A stretch of 64,000 nt of DNA from positions 248,001-312,000 of the forward strand of contig NZ_JAJPWV010000003.1 in assembly GCF_021215455.1 (NCBI RefSeq), read 5' to 3'. This DNA comes from Mucilaginibacter roseus. Its GTDB lineage: Bacteria > Bacteroidota > Bacteroidia > Sphingobacteriales > Sphingobacteriaceae. Under the pieces are notes generated by a model. That model made no database searches. It saw nothing but the letters and a program-made list of their open reading frames with translations, and had not been told where the DNA came from. This document shows, piece after piece, positions 16,725-24,984 of this stretch. The position numbers and the translations under genes are program-made. Each line of letters opens with the position of its first letter. The first letter of the stretch is position 1.

Positions 16725-17345
16725 TTATAAGTTGTTAATTACACCTGTTTTAATGGTGTACACACCCCTGTTGCTGGTTGCAGTACCCTGACCAGCTGCT
16801 GCTGTAACCTGGATGGCATAAGGACTACCGCTTGCAGGAGTTACCAGTATAAAGAAGCCTGCAATTGGCGTTACGCCACCCGGAACGGCATAGTTATACC
16901 AGCCATTAGGTGTGCCTGTAGTTGATGTGTTGCGACCAACACTGGCAACAGCGCTACCTGTAAAATCGGATATTTTTAGTGAAGCGAATGTTTTTGAAGT
17001 GTTATACAGTGTTTTCAGCGTTGAACCTGAAGGCACTTGAATAACAGAGTTATTAGTGCTGGTAAAATGCACATCAACACCTAAAAAAGTAGCTACGCTA
17101 TCCTGAGCACCTGTAGCCAGATCAACATAAATGGTACCGTAACCTGCAGGGCCTAAAGCCGGGTTAGCATAACGTCCGTTAATGGTGTAGGTAGCGCTGC
17201 TTGGCACCGCGTTGGTTGTTAGGTTTGATTTTGATGAAGCTGATGACTCAGGCACAGCAGCATCTTTTTTACATGATACGGCAACAATGGCGATAGCGGC
17301 AATTGCGGTTACTGACCTTACGGTGCTGAATAATTTGTTTTTCAT
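16725..17345 (-). CDS. small secreted lipoprotein, distantly HmuY-like
   Basis: 206 residues with lipobox VAVSC (cysteine about residue 25), then a Ser/Thr-rich linker and a beta-rich domain. Its order of segments follows HmuY: IYVDLATGAQDSV, VDVHFTSTNNS, GWYNYAVPGGVTPI, FFILVTPASGSPYAIQV, GVYTIKTG. Clear HmuY proteins have the equivalent WDI(A/S)F, GWY.YD and V.RTA.GK.AK blocks. I infer a diverged fourth member of the haem-binding set; the residues that bind haem cannot be assigned. The position inside the haem operon supports this. A hairpin follows the gene. Confidence 0.6.
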   Translation of the reverse strand: MKNKLFSTVRSVTAIAAIAIVAVSCKKDAAVPESSASSKSNLTTNAVPSSATYTINGRYANPALGPAGYGTIYVDLATGAQDSVATFLGVDVHFTSTNNSVIQVPSGSTLKTLYNTSKTFASLKISDFTGSAVASVGRNTSTTGTPNGWYNYAVPGGVTPIAGFFILVTPASGSPYAIQVTAAAGQGTATSNRGVYTIKTGVINNL

Positions 17346-17423
17346 TGTTTTTAAGATTAAAAATGTAAATAGATTTGATGTATGTTAGTCGCTCTCCGTA
17401 CGCTAAAGCGGAATAACCTTTGT

Positions 17424-18377
17424 TTATTTGGATGTTACTGTTAATGCCCCAACCTTAGTTACTGTAGGCCAGCCCTCAAACTCAAAGTTGTAAGTGGCAG
17501 TATAGTTATACACACCTACCGGCAGATCGTCAGGCGTTTTAAGGGTCATCTTCAGCCTGTCGTAACTTAGTATGGTAAGCGGATAGGTTTGATTGTTAAC
17601 CGTGACCGAAGCGGCTTTCAGGCCAACAAACACCGTGTTAAAAGCATCAAAACTGATCTCACCACCTTGCTTAACCTCGCGGCTGGGTATCAATAAATCA
17701 GGCTGCTGAAATGTGATATGTACCGGTTTGGTAAGTTTGGCTGTATGGCCGGCAAACGCTACGGTAACATCGTAGTAACCCGTATCAATAGTTGCCGGTA
17801 TAGGCACATTAAACAGGGTGTAATCATTGCCTTCAGTTTGCATACCTGAAGCAGCCATTGCAAGGTTTACCTTTTGCCCTGAACCACGTTTGGCAAGTTC
17901 AATACCCACCGCCTGTGCATTCCGGCTTTGAAAATTGCCTTTGATGCTCGGCAACACCCCTACCGGATTAGCAACCTGTTCGTCGGTTGCGAGCCAGTCA
18001 ATCTCAAGTGAAGTGATGGATTGATTGACAATTTTCAATGTGTAAACATTCTTACTGCCATCAACGCCTGTTACTGTGTATTTAACATCTTTAGCGTTTA
18101 CTGATACCGGCAGTGCCCGTTCGCTAAGCTTAGCCCCTTCAGACAGTGTGATCTCCGGGTCAATCACTACCATGTTATAGTAAAATGGCACGTAAACAGT
18201 TATCGTTTTTTCTATATTATCAATAGCGCCATAAATCACCGTATCCGGCAGGTTAACCACTTTATATGAGGTTATCTTGCTTTGTGGCAAACCAGGCAGA
18301 TCCATTGTTTTAGTACATGATGCCATGCCTGCCGCAACCAGCAACAATAGTATAAATTGAATAAGTTTTAGTTTCAT
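17424..18377 (-). CDS. Ig-like surface lipoprotein A of the haem locus
   Basis: 317 residues from ATG 18377 (MKLKLIQFILLLL...). The longer reading frame upstream overlaps the hmuY gene and is not used. Lipobox AGMASC (cysteine about residue 21). The N-terminal module (ITSYKVVNLPD, VVIDPEITLSEGAKL, YTVTGVDGSKNVYTLKI) matches that of the 15698-16639 gene, so the two are paralogues; two beta-sandwich-like modules follow. It starts 19 bp after hmuY2 stops and alternates with HmuY-type genes in the operon. Probably an outer-surface accessory for haem capture (inferred). Confidence 0.7.
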   Translation of the reverse strand: MKLKLIQFILLLLVAAGMASCTKTMDLPGLPQSKITSYKVVNLPDTVIYGAIDNIEKTITVYVPFYYNMVVIDPEITLSEGAKLSERALPVSVNAKDVKYTVTGVDGSKNVYTLKIVNQSITSLEIDWLATDEQVANPVGVLPSIKGNFQSRNAQAVGIELAKRGSGQKVNLAMAASGMQTEGNDYTLFNVPIPATIDTGYYDVTVAFAGHTAKLTKPVHITFQQPDLLIPSREVKQGGEISFDAFNTVFVGLKAASVTVNNQTYPLTILSYDRLKMTLKTPDDLPVGVYNYTATYNFEFEGWPTVTKVGALTVTSK

Positions 18378-18396
18378 TTTAAGGATGAGGTTCAGA

Positions 18397-19152
18397 TTAC
18401 TTGATCTCGAATTTGGTGCTTCCTTTAGGTACAAGCACATACTCAAAAGTGAAATACATATGCGGAGTATCTTTAAACCACTTATCAGGAGTAAAGGCAT
18501 CTTTGTAGCAACTGATCATTTTAATTTTAGCCAGATCGCCTGATGCGGTGCGAACTACCAGCGTGCGCGACTCAGGCATAGCGTAAGCCACATGCTTTTT
18601 TTGCTCACTGCCATCGCCGCGGATAGTACCGTTAAAATCGTACAGGTACCAGCCGGTTCCATCGCCAAATGCGCCAAGTTTGTCAGTACCATAAGTAGCT
18701 GATGTTGAAAATTCACCGCTTGCAGGCACGTCGGTAATCTCTTCAAACGGCTTTTCCAATATCAAAATACCACCGGCTCCGTTAGCTCCGTAGCCTTCGT
18801 TCTTTTCATCTTTACCGTTGTTTGATCCGATGAAGCTGTTATACAAACTACCAAAGCTGATGTCCCAACGGGCGGTTTTCTTAAACTCAGCGGCTACCTC
18901 TTCCTTATTTTCAAGGCTGAAATAAACTACCGGTGGCGGCGTGGTTGGCTGGCTGTCGTCTATCGGTGCCAAAAAATTCTCTACTCGTTGTATTTTATAG
19001 TAAGGCACCGTGCCGTTAGGGTTAGGTGTTTCAGTTCCGGTTTTGTCATCTGGCACAACATCGTTATCTTTTGAACATGCTGTAAACAGCACACTCACTA
19101 CTGTCAGCATAAAAAACCATCTTCCTGAACTTTTTAATAATGATCGCATCAT
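18397..19152 (-). CDS. HmuY family haem-binding lipoprotein (second copy)
   Basis: 251 residues. Signal and lipobox LFTAC (cysteine about residue 26), an acidic/Pro-rich linker, then the HmuY domain: PVVYFSLENKEEV, ARWDISFGSLYNSFIGSNNG, GTGWYLYDFNG, RTLVVRTASGDLAKIKMISCYK, YFTFEYVLV. HmuY proteins are surface haemophores that take haem from host or environmental haemoproteins and pass it to the TonB receptor HmuR. Starts at 19152 or 19149 (two adjacent ATGs) are both possible. It lies 30 bp after hmuY1 in the same operon. The duplication suggests different haem sources or ligand types. Confidence 0.88.
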   Translation of the reverse strand: MMRSLLKSSGRWFFMLTVVSVLFTACSKDNDVVPDDKTGTETPNPNGTVPYYKIQRVENFLAPIDDSQPTTPPPVVYFSLENKEEVAAEFKKTARWDISFGSLYNSFIGSNNGKDEKNEGYGANGAGGILILEKPFEEITDVPASGEFSTSATYGTDKLGAFGDGTGWYLYDFNGTIRGDGSEQKKHVAYAMPESRTLVVRTASGDLAKIKMISCYKDAFTPDKWFKDTPHMYFTFEYVLVPKGSTKFEIK

Positions 19153-19182
19153 GTTTTGTATATGTATTTGTTAGTAAATAGA

Positions 19183-19857
19183 TTATTGGTCTTTGGTTGA
19201 CAGATTGCGGCTGCCATCCTGCTGTACGTAATACCTGAATGTGAAATATGGCGCAGGCCATGTTATATCCGTTACCACCGCCGGGGCACCTTTGTACATG
19301 CTTACCATTTCCAGCTTGGCAAATTTTCCATCAGCCGTACGCAACACGTAAGTGCGGTTTTTTACGGGTATGGCGATGTGGGTTTTCAGATCGTAGAAAT
19401 ACCAGCCGTTGCCGTTGCCACTGTCCCAACCAGCCGCAGTTATTCCATTCTTGTTAAATTCTTCATCAGACGGTGCCGTAGTAAGCTTGTCATAATTTTG
19501 ATTTACAGCGATCAAAGCACCCTTGCCCGGCCCGCCCAAGCCGAAACTCGACTCATTAGTACCGTTATTTATGTATACATAAGAGTTGTACTCCCTGGCA
19601 AAAGCGATATCCCATTTAAGCGTCTTTTTCTCACTGCTATCAACTTTTACGTTTGTCGAAAAACTGAAATAAACCGGCGTGAATGGCTTGCCACTACCCA
19701 CGGTATTACCAACATCCCCCGGTAAATCATCTACAACGGTACTTTTACCATCGGCTAATACAGGTTTTATCTCCTGCTTGGTACAGGCACTCAGGGCGGC
19801 CACTAAAGCCACACCTAACACAAATGATCTTAATTTTATAAGTCGATTTAGTTTCAT
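19183..19857 (-). CDS. hmuY: HmuY family haem-binding lipoprotein (first copy)
   Basis: 224 residues with lipobox AALSAC (cysteine about residue 24). HmuY blocks: PVYFSFSTNVKVDSSEKKTLKWDIAFAREYNSYV split by a loop, GNGNGWYFYDLKTHIAIPV, RTYVLRTADGKFAKLEMVSMYKG, and YFTFRYYVQ. This is the copy closest to the receptor gene: it starts 10 bp after the hmuR stop, as in classical hmuYR operons though in the order R-Y. Role: bind haem at the outer surface and deliver it to HmuR. Haem ligands are not assigned from sequence alone. Confidence 0.9.
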   Translation of the reverse strand: MKLNRLIKLRSFVLGVALVAALSACTKQEIKPVLADGKSTVVDDLPGDVGNTVGSGKPFTPVYFSFSTNVKVDSSEKKTLKWDIAFAREYNSYVYINNGTNESSFGLGGPGKGALIAVNQNYDKLTTAPSDEEFNKNGITAAGWDSGNGNGWYFYDLKTHIAIPVKNRTYVLRTADGKFAKLEMVSMYKGAPAVVTDITWPAPYFTFRYYVQQDGSRNLSTKDQ

Positions 19858-19867
19858 ACGTAGTGAT

Positions 19868-22219
19868 TTAAAAAAAGCGGTAATTAATACCCAGCAATAC
19901 CGTTCGGCCCGAATTGGCAGGCATGAGCTCGTGCCGATAGTTCATGATATTATCAACTATTACTTGTAACGACAGATGCTTTTGCATCAAAACCTTTTGC
20001 ACGGAAGCGTTCAGCAAGAAGTATCCGGGCACGTAGGTATCATAAGGATCTAAAAAATTATTGCGCCTGCCCGCTTCCATAAAGCCGTATTTGCCCCGGT
20101 AATTCACTCTCAAAATTCCGGTTATCGCTTTTGGCTCATAATCGTACACAAAACGCAGGTTGGCCATATGGCGCGAGCGATTGGTAAGGCCAAAATAATC
20201 AGAAGTGGTAGATCGCCTGTCTGTAGCTGTTTCGGGCATGTGTATTGTTGCAAAGTCGCCACTACCTGCTTTTATTGAATCAATAACACCCCTGTCCTTA
20301 GCGTAAAGCAATTGATAACCTGCCGATATGGTTAAACCGCGTGCTGCTTTAACAATGCCATTTACCTCGACGCCTGTTAAGAATACCCTATCAATATTGA
20401 AGTAAGAGAACACCTGCTGCCCGTTAGACTTTGACGCCACCTGCTCTGTATTGATAAAATTGCGCACATTATTATAAAAGCCGTTAACCTGCATATTGAC
20501 CTTGTTCGAGGGAGTATAGGCAAAGCCAGCGCTGTACGATACAGAACGCTCGGCCTTTAATTGCCCCACACGACCCGCATTCGGGAATACTGATGATATC
20601 TCGCCGTTCTGCTGCATGCGTTGCAGCTCCTGTTCAAAAACTTCATTGCCTAAAACGGTATAACCACCCCCTGCAAAGTTGGTGAACACCATGTACAATT
20701 GCCGGTAGTCAGGCGTTTTAAAGCCCGATGCTACAGCCGCCTTCAACGTAAAAGCATGGCTTAGTTTATGGTCAACACCGATGCTTGGGGTTAAGCTGCT
20801 GCCGTAGCGGTTATGGTGTTCAAGCCTTAGCCCGCCAACTACCGTAGTGTTATTGGTTAATTGCCAATCTCCTTGTGAATAAACAAAACTGTTTTGCTGA
20901 CTACGGTTTCCACCATACAGCGTGTTGTTCATTGTTTCGTACTGGGTACCTACTCCGCCGGTAAGCGTAAAGGCGTTATGCCACGACCTTGATACCTGCA
21001 CCTCGCCACGGTGCAGGTACTGCGTAAAATTATTCGCAGTTAAAGTTTGGGTAGATGTAAGGTCGGTATTGTTTTGGCGGGTAAAATATCGGGTAAGGTA
21101 ATATTGTGTTTTCAGCCGTAAGCCGCTTTTCAGGTTTGTGTTCAGTACTGCCGATGCGTTCAGATCATCCTCACTCATGGCATCACGCTGCGTAGCAGTG
21201 TTGAATGATTTATTGTTTACTGATTCGCGCGACGCAAATCTCCCGGTAAAGTTCAGTGAATTAATTTCACTAAGGGCGTAACGGCCACGGCCCTGTATGG
21301 TATAACTACTGTATGGATACACCGTCTTACCTTCAGTAAGATATGGATTGGCATTAAAACCATCGGTACGGTAATAATTTGCGCCTATGTACCCCGATCC
21401 TTTACCGCCTGCAAATGGCATTTCTCCTTCCAGATTAGCATCAACTACATTAAAGCTGCCATAGCGTACCGACGCCATACCCTGGCTTTGCGATATACGT
21501 TGACGGGTAACAATATTTATCGCGCCCGCCATTGCCTCGCTGCCAAACAGGCAGGATGATGCACCTTTAATGATTTCGATACGCTCAATATTAGCAACCG
21601 TGATGCGCGACAGGTCAAAGTTACCGGAATTACGGCCGGTCATAGGCTGGCCATCAAGCAGGATCATGGTGTAACCACTATCAAAGCCCTGCATTTGTAA
21701 GCCCACCGCACGCGGCCCGGCGCCAACATCGCTCACAATTGCCAGACCGGTTTGTTCTTTTAAAACCTCATCGAGCCTGCGGCTGCCCATTTGATCAATT
21801 TGCTTACGGGTTATAACTGTAACCGGCATTGCCGTGCGCTGAAAATCGATCAGGTTATCCGGATTATAAGGCTTAGTGTTAATGCTCACCTCGTTTAAGG
21901 CGTTCACATCTGCTTCTGCCGATATGGCTAATATTACTTGCTGCCCTTGCTTAACACTGATTTTCACCACCTGAGGCTTTAACCCTACGGCGCTTACCCG
22001 CACATGATAGTTGCCCGCAGTAATGTTGTTAATGACAAATTCGCCATGATCTCCGGTTGCGGCTCCCTGCCCGGTTTGAATTATAGTGACAGCCACACCT
22101 TGCACTGCCTTCCCTTTATCATCAGTAACAGTGCCGCTTATACGCCCTGAGGGCGTTTGAGCAAAGGCGATATGTAATGATGATAATAGCATAAGTAACA
22201 AGCAGTACGTGTATTTCAT
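19868..22219 (-). CDS. hmuR: TonB-dependent haem receptor
   Basis: 783 residues: signal peptide (MKYTYCLLLMLLSSLHIAFA), CarboxypepD_reg domain (about 25-105), plug (about 120-240: MPVTVITRKQIDQMG, LLDGQPMTGRNSG, RIEIIKGASSCLFGSEAMAGAINIVT), and a barrel ending INYRFF. The barrel contains PDYRQLYMVFTNF and NEV blocks where haem receptors carry the FRAP/NPNL-like motif. It leads the minus arm of the haem locus, with hmuY directly after it, so haem is the very likely substrate. It is divergent from hmuY3-hmuT-hmuU-hmuVS. Confidence 0.88.
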   Translation of the reverse strand: MKYTYCLLLMLLSSLHIAFAQTPSGRISGTVTDDKGKAVQGVAVTIIQTGQGAATGDHGEFVINNITAGNYHVRVSAVGLKPQVVKISVKQGQQVILAISAEADVNALNEVSINTKPYNPDNLIDFQRTAMPVTVITRKQIDQMGSRRLDEVLKEQTGLAIVSDVGAGPRAVGLQMQGFDSGYTMILLDGQPMTGRNSGNFDLSRITVANIERIEIIKGASSCLFGSEAMAGAINIVTRQRISQSQGMASVRYGSFNVVDANLEGEMPFAGGKGSGYIGANYYRTDGFNANPYLTEGKTVYPYSSYTIQGRGRYALSEINSLNFTGRFASRESVNNKSFNTATQRDAMSEDDLNASAVLNTNLKSGLRLKTQYYLTRYFTRQNNTDLTSTQTLTANNFTQYLHRGEVQVSRSWHNAFTLTGGVGTQYETMNNTLYGGNRSQQNSFVYSQGDWQLTNNTTVVGGLRLEHHNRYGSSLTPSIGVDHKLSHAFTLKAAVASGFKTPDYRQLYMVFTNFAGGGYTVLGNEVFEQELQRMQQNGEISSVFPNAGRVGQLKAERSVSYSAGFAYTPSNKVNMQVNGFYNNVRNFINTEQVASKSNGQQVFSYFNIDRVFLTGVEVNGIVKAARGLTISAGYQLLYAKDRGVIDSIKAGSGDFATIHMPETATDRRSTTSDYFGLTNRSRHMANLRFVYDYEPKAITGILRVNYRGKYGFMEAGRRNNFLDPYDTYVPGYFLLNASVQKVLMQKHLSLQVIVDNIMNYRHELMPANSGRTVLLGINYRFF

Positions 22220-22302
22220 TTAATCAAGGGCTGATATTATTTTTAATCAGTCTAAATAACAACAAGACAAAGGTGTGTAGTTTAATTGATAGTTTATTAC
22301 CG

Positions 22303-22336
22303 AAATCGGGATTATTTTTTACGATTTTGGGATGAT
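22303..22336. promoter_or_regulatory. direct-repeat operator candidate between the two haem arms
   Basis: The 303-bp divergent region 22220-22522 contains AAATCGGGATTAT (22303-22315) and ATTTTGGGATGAT (22324-22336), 21 bp apart, as for AraC-type sites. A box CACCTTTG (minus strand, 22268-22275), close to the -7 consensus toward hmuR, lies 28 bp away. The likely binder is the AraC protein encoded at 14626-15606. I see no Fur-box palindrome in this region. Confidence 0.4.
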
Positions 22337-22552
22337 TATTAAGGAAAAAGGCGCGGCGGATTACCTAAAATGTATGCCCGAGAAGCATAAAGCCGAAAGA
22401 GAAAAAGATTATAAATACTTTATATAGAACCAAATAACACAATACACAAACTCAAGAGCGAGACATTAGCCCAGATGAATTGCACAATCCCGATTCCGTA
22501 AGCCTCCTCCTCCTTATTTGGAATGCTTATAAATAAGCGGTTCATTTGCGGC

Positions 22553-23104
22553 ATGAAATCGCGTTTAAAATATACCGGTATCGGCTTTGGGTTAACATTA
22601 GGTTTATCACTTATAACCTGTTTTGAAATAAAAGCACAAACCACTGCCGACATAAAAATTGTAAAAGATCTGCCGGCCTTATCAAGAGTTTATTACAGTA
22701 TTGATGAGGGTAAAACAATAACCGGAACAGATACAGCGACCGCTAAATGGGATATGGCGCTGCAACGTACCGGCATTTTAGTGAACAGCGGCAGTAGCGG
22801 CAAAGGCGCAACCACTGCCCAGATATTAAAAAATACCTCCTTTGATAAAGTGACCATCGCGCCCCCTGACGGATATACCGAAGATACAGCGCAAAGCAAA
22901 GCTATGCCAACCGGTAGCGGCCAGGGCTGGTATTTGTATGACATGACTAACCATACCGTTAATCCAGCACCCGGTCGGGTGATTGTGGTTAAAACAGCTT
23001 CGGGCAAATATGCCAAGCTTGAAATATTAAATTATTATAAAAATGGAGACGGCGAAGCGGGCTACTATACGTTTAGATACGCCTTCATCAACAAATCCAA
23101 CTAA
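22553..23104 (+). CDS. HmuY family protein (third copy)
   Basis: 183 residues from ATG 22553 (MKSRLKYTGIGFGL...), which places the signal peptide at the start; ATG 22523 would add 10 residues. HmuY blocks are present but shorter: RVYYSIDEGKTI, TAKWDMALQRTGILV, GQGWYLYDMTNHTV, GRVIVVKTASGKYAKLEILNYYK, YYTFRYAF. The signal ends LITCFEIKAQ: the cysteine context is poor for a lipobox, so this copy may be cleaved by signal peptidase I and be periplasmic or secreted rather than lipid-anchored. It opens the plus arm, 7 bp before hmuT, which suggests a role in handing haem to the ABC system. Confidence 0.83.
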   Translation: MKSRLKYTGIGFGLTLGLSLITCFEIKAQTTADIKIVKDLPALSRVYYSIDEGKTITGTDTATAKWDMALQRTGILVNSGSSGKGATTAQILKNTSFDKVTIAPPDGYTEDTAQSKAMPTGSGQGWYLYDMTNHTVNPAPGRVIVVKTASGKYAKLEILNYYKNGDGEAGYYTFRYAFINKSN

Positions 23105-23111
23105 TGCGAGC

Positions 23112-23942
23112 ATGAAAAAACACGTCCTCATATTATTACTTTGGCTGGCAACTTTAAACGCTGCAATAGCAGCATCGCCAAAACGTATCATTACGCTTAA
23201 CAATACGCTTACAGAAACCGTTGACGCGCTTGGCCTGGGCAAAAACCTCGTAGCGGTTGACGTAACCAGCACCTATCCAGCCTATGTAGCAAAACTCCCG
23301 AAAGCGAGTAAAAACCGTTCAGTGTCGGCAGAGGGGTTACTATCATTTGATCCGGATATAGTGCTTGCCGCAGAAGGTGGTATAAACAAAGAGATTGAAT
23401 ACCAGTTAACCGCCGCAGGCATCAAAGTGGTTCAAATTAAACAACTTTATTCGCCGTCAGGCACTTACCAATTAATTAAGGACGTCGCATCTGCATTGCA
23501 GGTACAAGCAAAGGGTGCGGCACTTATTAAATCGTTGCAAACCAAAGTGAACACAGTCATAAGTTTTGTGAAACAGCATCCCAAAAAAACTAAGGTATTG
23601 TTTATTTACGCCCGGGGTACGGGTGTAATGATGGTTGCCGGTAAAAAAACAAGTGTTGATGCCATGATCAGCCTTGCAGGCGGGCAAAATGCCGTAACCG
23701 GCTTTGATGATTTTAAACCGTTTACTACCGAGGCGCTTGTAGAAGCCGATCCGGATGTGATACTGATGTTTGATTTTGGCTTTAACAGCCTTGGGGGAAT
23801 TGAAAGTATTTTGAAGATACCCGGTATGCTGCAAACTACAGCGGGCAAAAACAAGCGCATTGTACAAATGGATTCGGGCTTGCTGGTTGGTTTCAGCACC
23901 AGGCTCGATCAGGCCATCATCCAACTACATAATAAGCTCTGA
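23112..23942 (+). CDS. hmuT: haem ABC transporter substrate-binding protein
   Basis: 276 residues from ATG 23112 (MKKHVLILLLWLATLNAAIA), a clean type I signal peptide; an apparent upstream extension overlaps hmuY3 and is rejected. Periplasmic-binding-protein fold of the TroA/BtuF class: PKRIITLNNTLTETVDALG, DPDIVLAAEGG, PDVILMFDFG. It collects haem in the periplasm and gives it to HmuU/HmuV. Its stop codon overlaps the hmuU start (TGATGA-type, 1-nt overlap), so translation is coupled. Neighbouring hmuU and hmuVS make the haem assignment strong. Confidence 0.92.
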   Translation: MKKHVLILLLWLATLNAAIAASPKRIITLNNTLTETVDALGLGKNLVAVDVTSTYPAYVAKLPKASKNRSVSAEGLLSFDPDIVLAAEGGINKEIEYQLTAAGIKVVQIKQLYSPSGTYQLIKDVASALQVQAKGAALIKSLQTKVNTVISFVKQHPKKTKVLFIYARGTGVMMVAGKKTSVDAMISLAGGQNAVTGFDDFKPFTTEALVEADPDVILMFDFGFNSLGGIESILKIPGMLQTTAGKNKRIVQMDSGLLVGFSTRLDQAIIQLHNKL

Positions 23943-24979
23943 TGAATAAAAAGCTCTTTTATATACTTGTGATAGCAGGCATCATAACAGCTGGTATATT
24001 ATCCATCGGCTTGGGAGCAGTACACATCCCCCCTGCTGAGGTAGCCGGTATATTAGCGAATAAAATAACCGGATCAGTTGGCGGGGCCAACCAACAACAC
24101 GAAGCTATTGTAACCATTGTACGTTTACCACGATTATTGTTGGGCTTATTAGCCGGAGCCGCGCTGGGCATATCGGGCGCATCAATACAAGGCATTTTTC
24201 GCAATCCGCTTGCCGAGCCCGGGCTCATCGGTGTATCGGCCGGTGCATCATTAGCGGCAGTAGCGGTTATAGGTCTTGAAGGCATATTATTTGCCGGTTT
24301 GAGCAATTTACTCGGCTATTATCTGCTGGCATTCGGCGCGTTTGCCGGCGCGGGAGTTACTGCGCTCATTATATATAATATATCAAAACATGAGGGGCGG
24401 CCCAACATCACTACTATGTTGTTAGCGGGCATTGCTATAAATGCCCTGGCGGGGGCTTTAACCGGCCTTATCACCTACCTTGCTACCGAGCAGCAGTTGC
24501 GTAATATTACCTTTTGGCTGCTGGGTAGTTTAGGTGGCGCAACCTGGCAAACCATTATAACGCTTGCACCATTTGTACTGTTACCGGCTATTCTGCTACC
24601 ATTCTCGGGTAAGGCTTTAAATGCCTTTTCACTTGGTGAGGCGCAAGCCGGTTACTTAGGAATTGATGTTGATAAAGTAAAAAAACACGTTATACTACTT
24701 TCAACCATGGCGGTTGGTGCGGCAGTATCATTAACCGGCATTATCAGTTTTGTTGGATTGCTTGTACCACACATTGTACGCTTGCTGATCGGGGTTGACA
24801 ATGCGCATGTGCTGCCCGCCTCAGCGCTGTCAGGCGCCTTAATGCTTACACTTGCTGATTTGATAGCGCGCACCATCATCGCTCCTATTGAATTACCAAT
24901 AGGTGTAATAACTGCCCTAATAGGCGCTCCGGTATTTTTATATATACTTATAAGGGATAAACGAAAACTGATGATTTAA
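23942..24979 (+). CDS. hmuU: haem ABC transporter permease (FecCD family)
   Basis: 345 residues, a multi-span inner-membrane permease of the FecCD/BtuC type, about ten hydrophobic segments. Family signatures are present: RLPRLLLGLLAGAALGISGA, FRNPLAEPGLIGVSAGASLAAV, FSLGEAQAGYLGI with the adjacent coupling region, GIISFVGLLVPHIVRLLIG and ELPIGVITALIGAPVFLYIL. It forms a dimer with two HmuV ATPase domains to pump haem into the cytoplasm. It lies between hmuT (1-nt overlap) and the fused ATPase gene (5-bp gap). Confidence 0.95.
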   Translation: MNKKLFYILVIAGIITAGILSIGLGAVHIPPAEVAGILANKITGSVGGANQQHEAIVTIVRLPRLLLGLLAGAALGISGASIQGIFRNPLAEPGLIGVSAGASLAAVAVIGLEGILFAGLSNLLGYYLLAFGAFAGAGVTALIIYNISKHEGRPNITTMLLAGIAINALAGALTGLITYLATEQQLRNITFWLLGSLGGATWQTIITLAPFVLLPAILLPFSGKALNAFSLGEAQAGYLGIDVDKVKKHVILLSTMAVGAAVSLTGIISFVGLLVPHIVRLLIGVDNAHVLPASALSGALMLTLADLIARTIIAPIELPIGVITALIGAPVFLYILIRDKRKLMI

Positions 24980-24984
24980 CTTTT

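Noticed and set aside
18378..18500. Longer start for the Ig-like lipoprotein A that overlaps hmuY2
   Set aside because: The signal and lipobox follow directly from ATG 18377; the extra 41 residues lie inside the other gene.
22220..22522. Fur box in the hmu promoter region
   Set aside because: No 19-bp palindrome of GATAAT type is seen; the only structured element is the GGGAT direct repeat.
23043..23111. Extended N-terminus for HmuT overlapping the end of hmuY3
   Set aside because: The signal peptide starts at ATG 23112; the added residues have no signal and overlap the neighbour.
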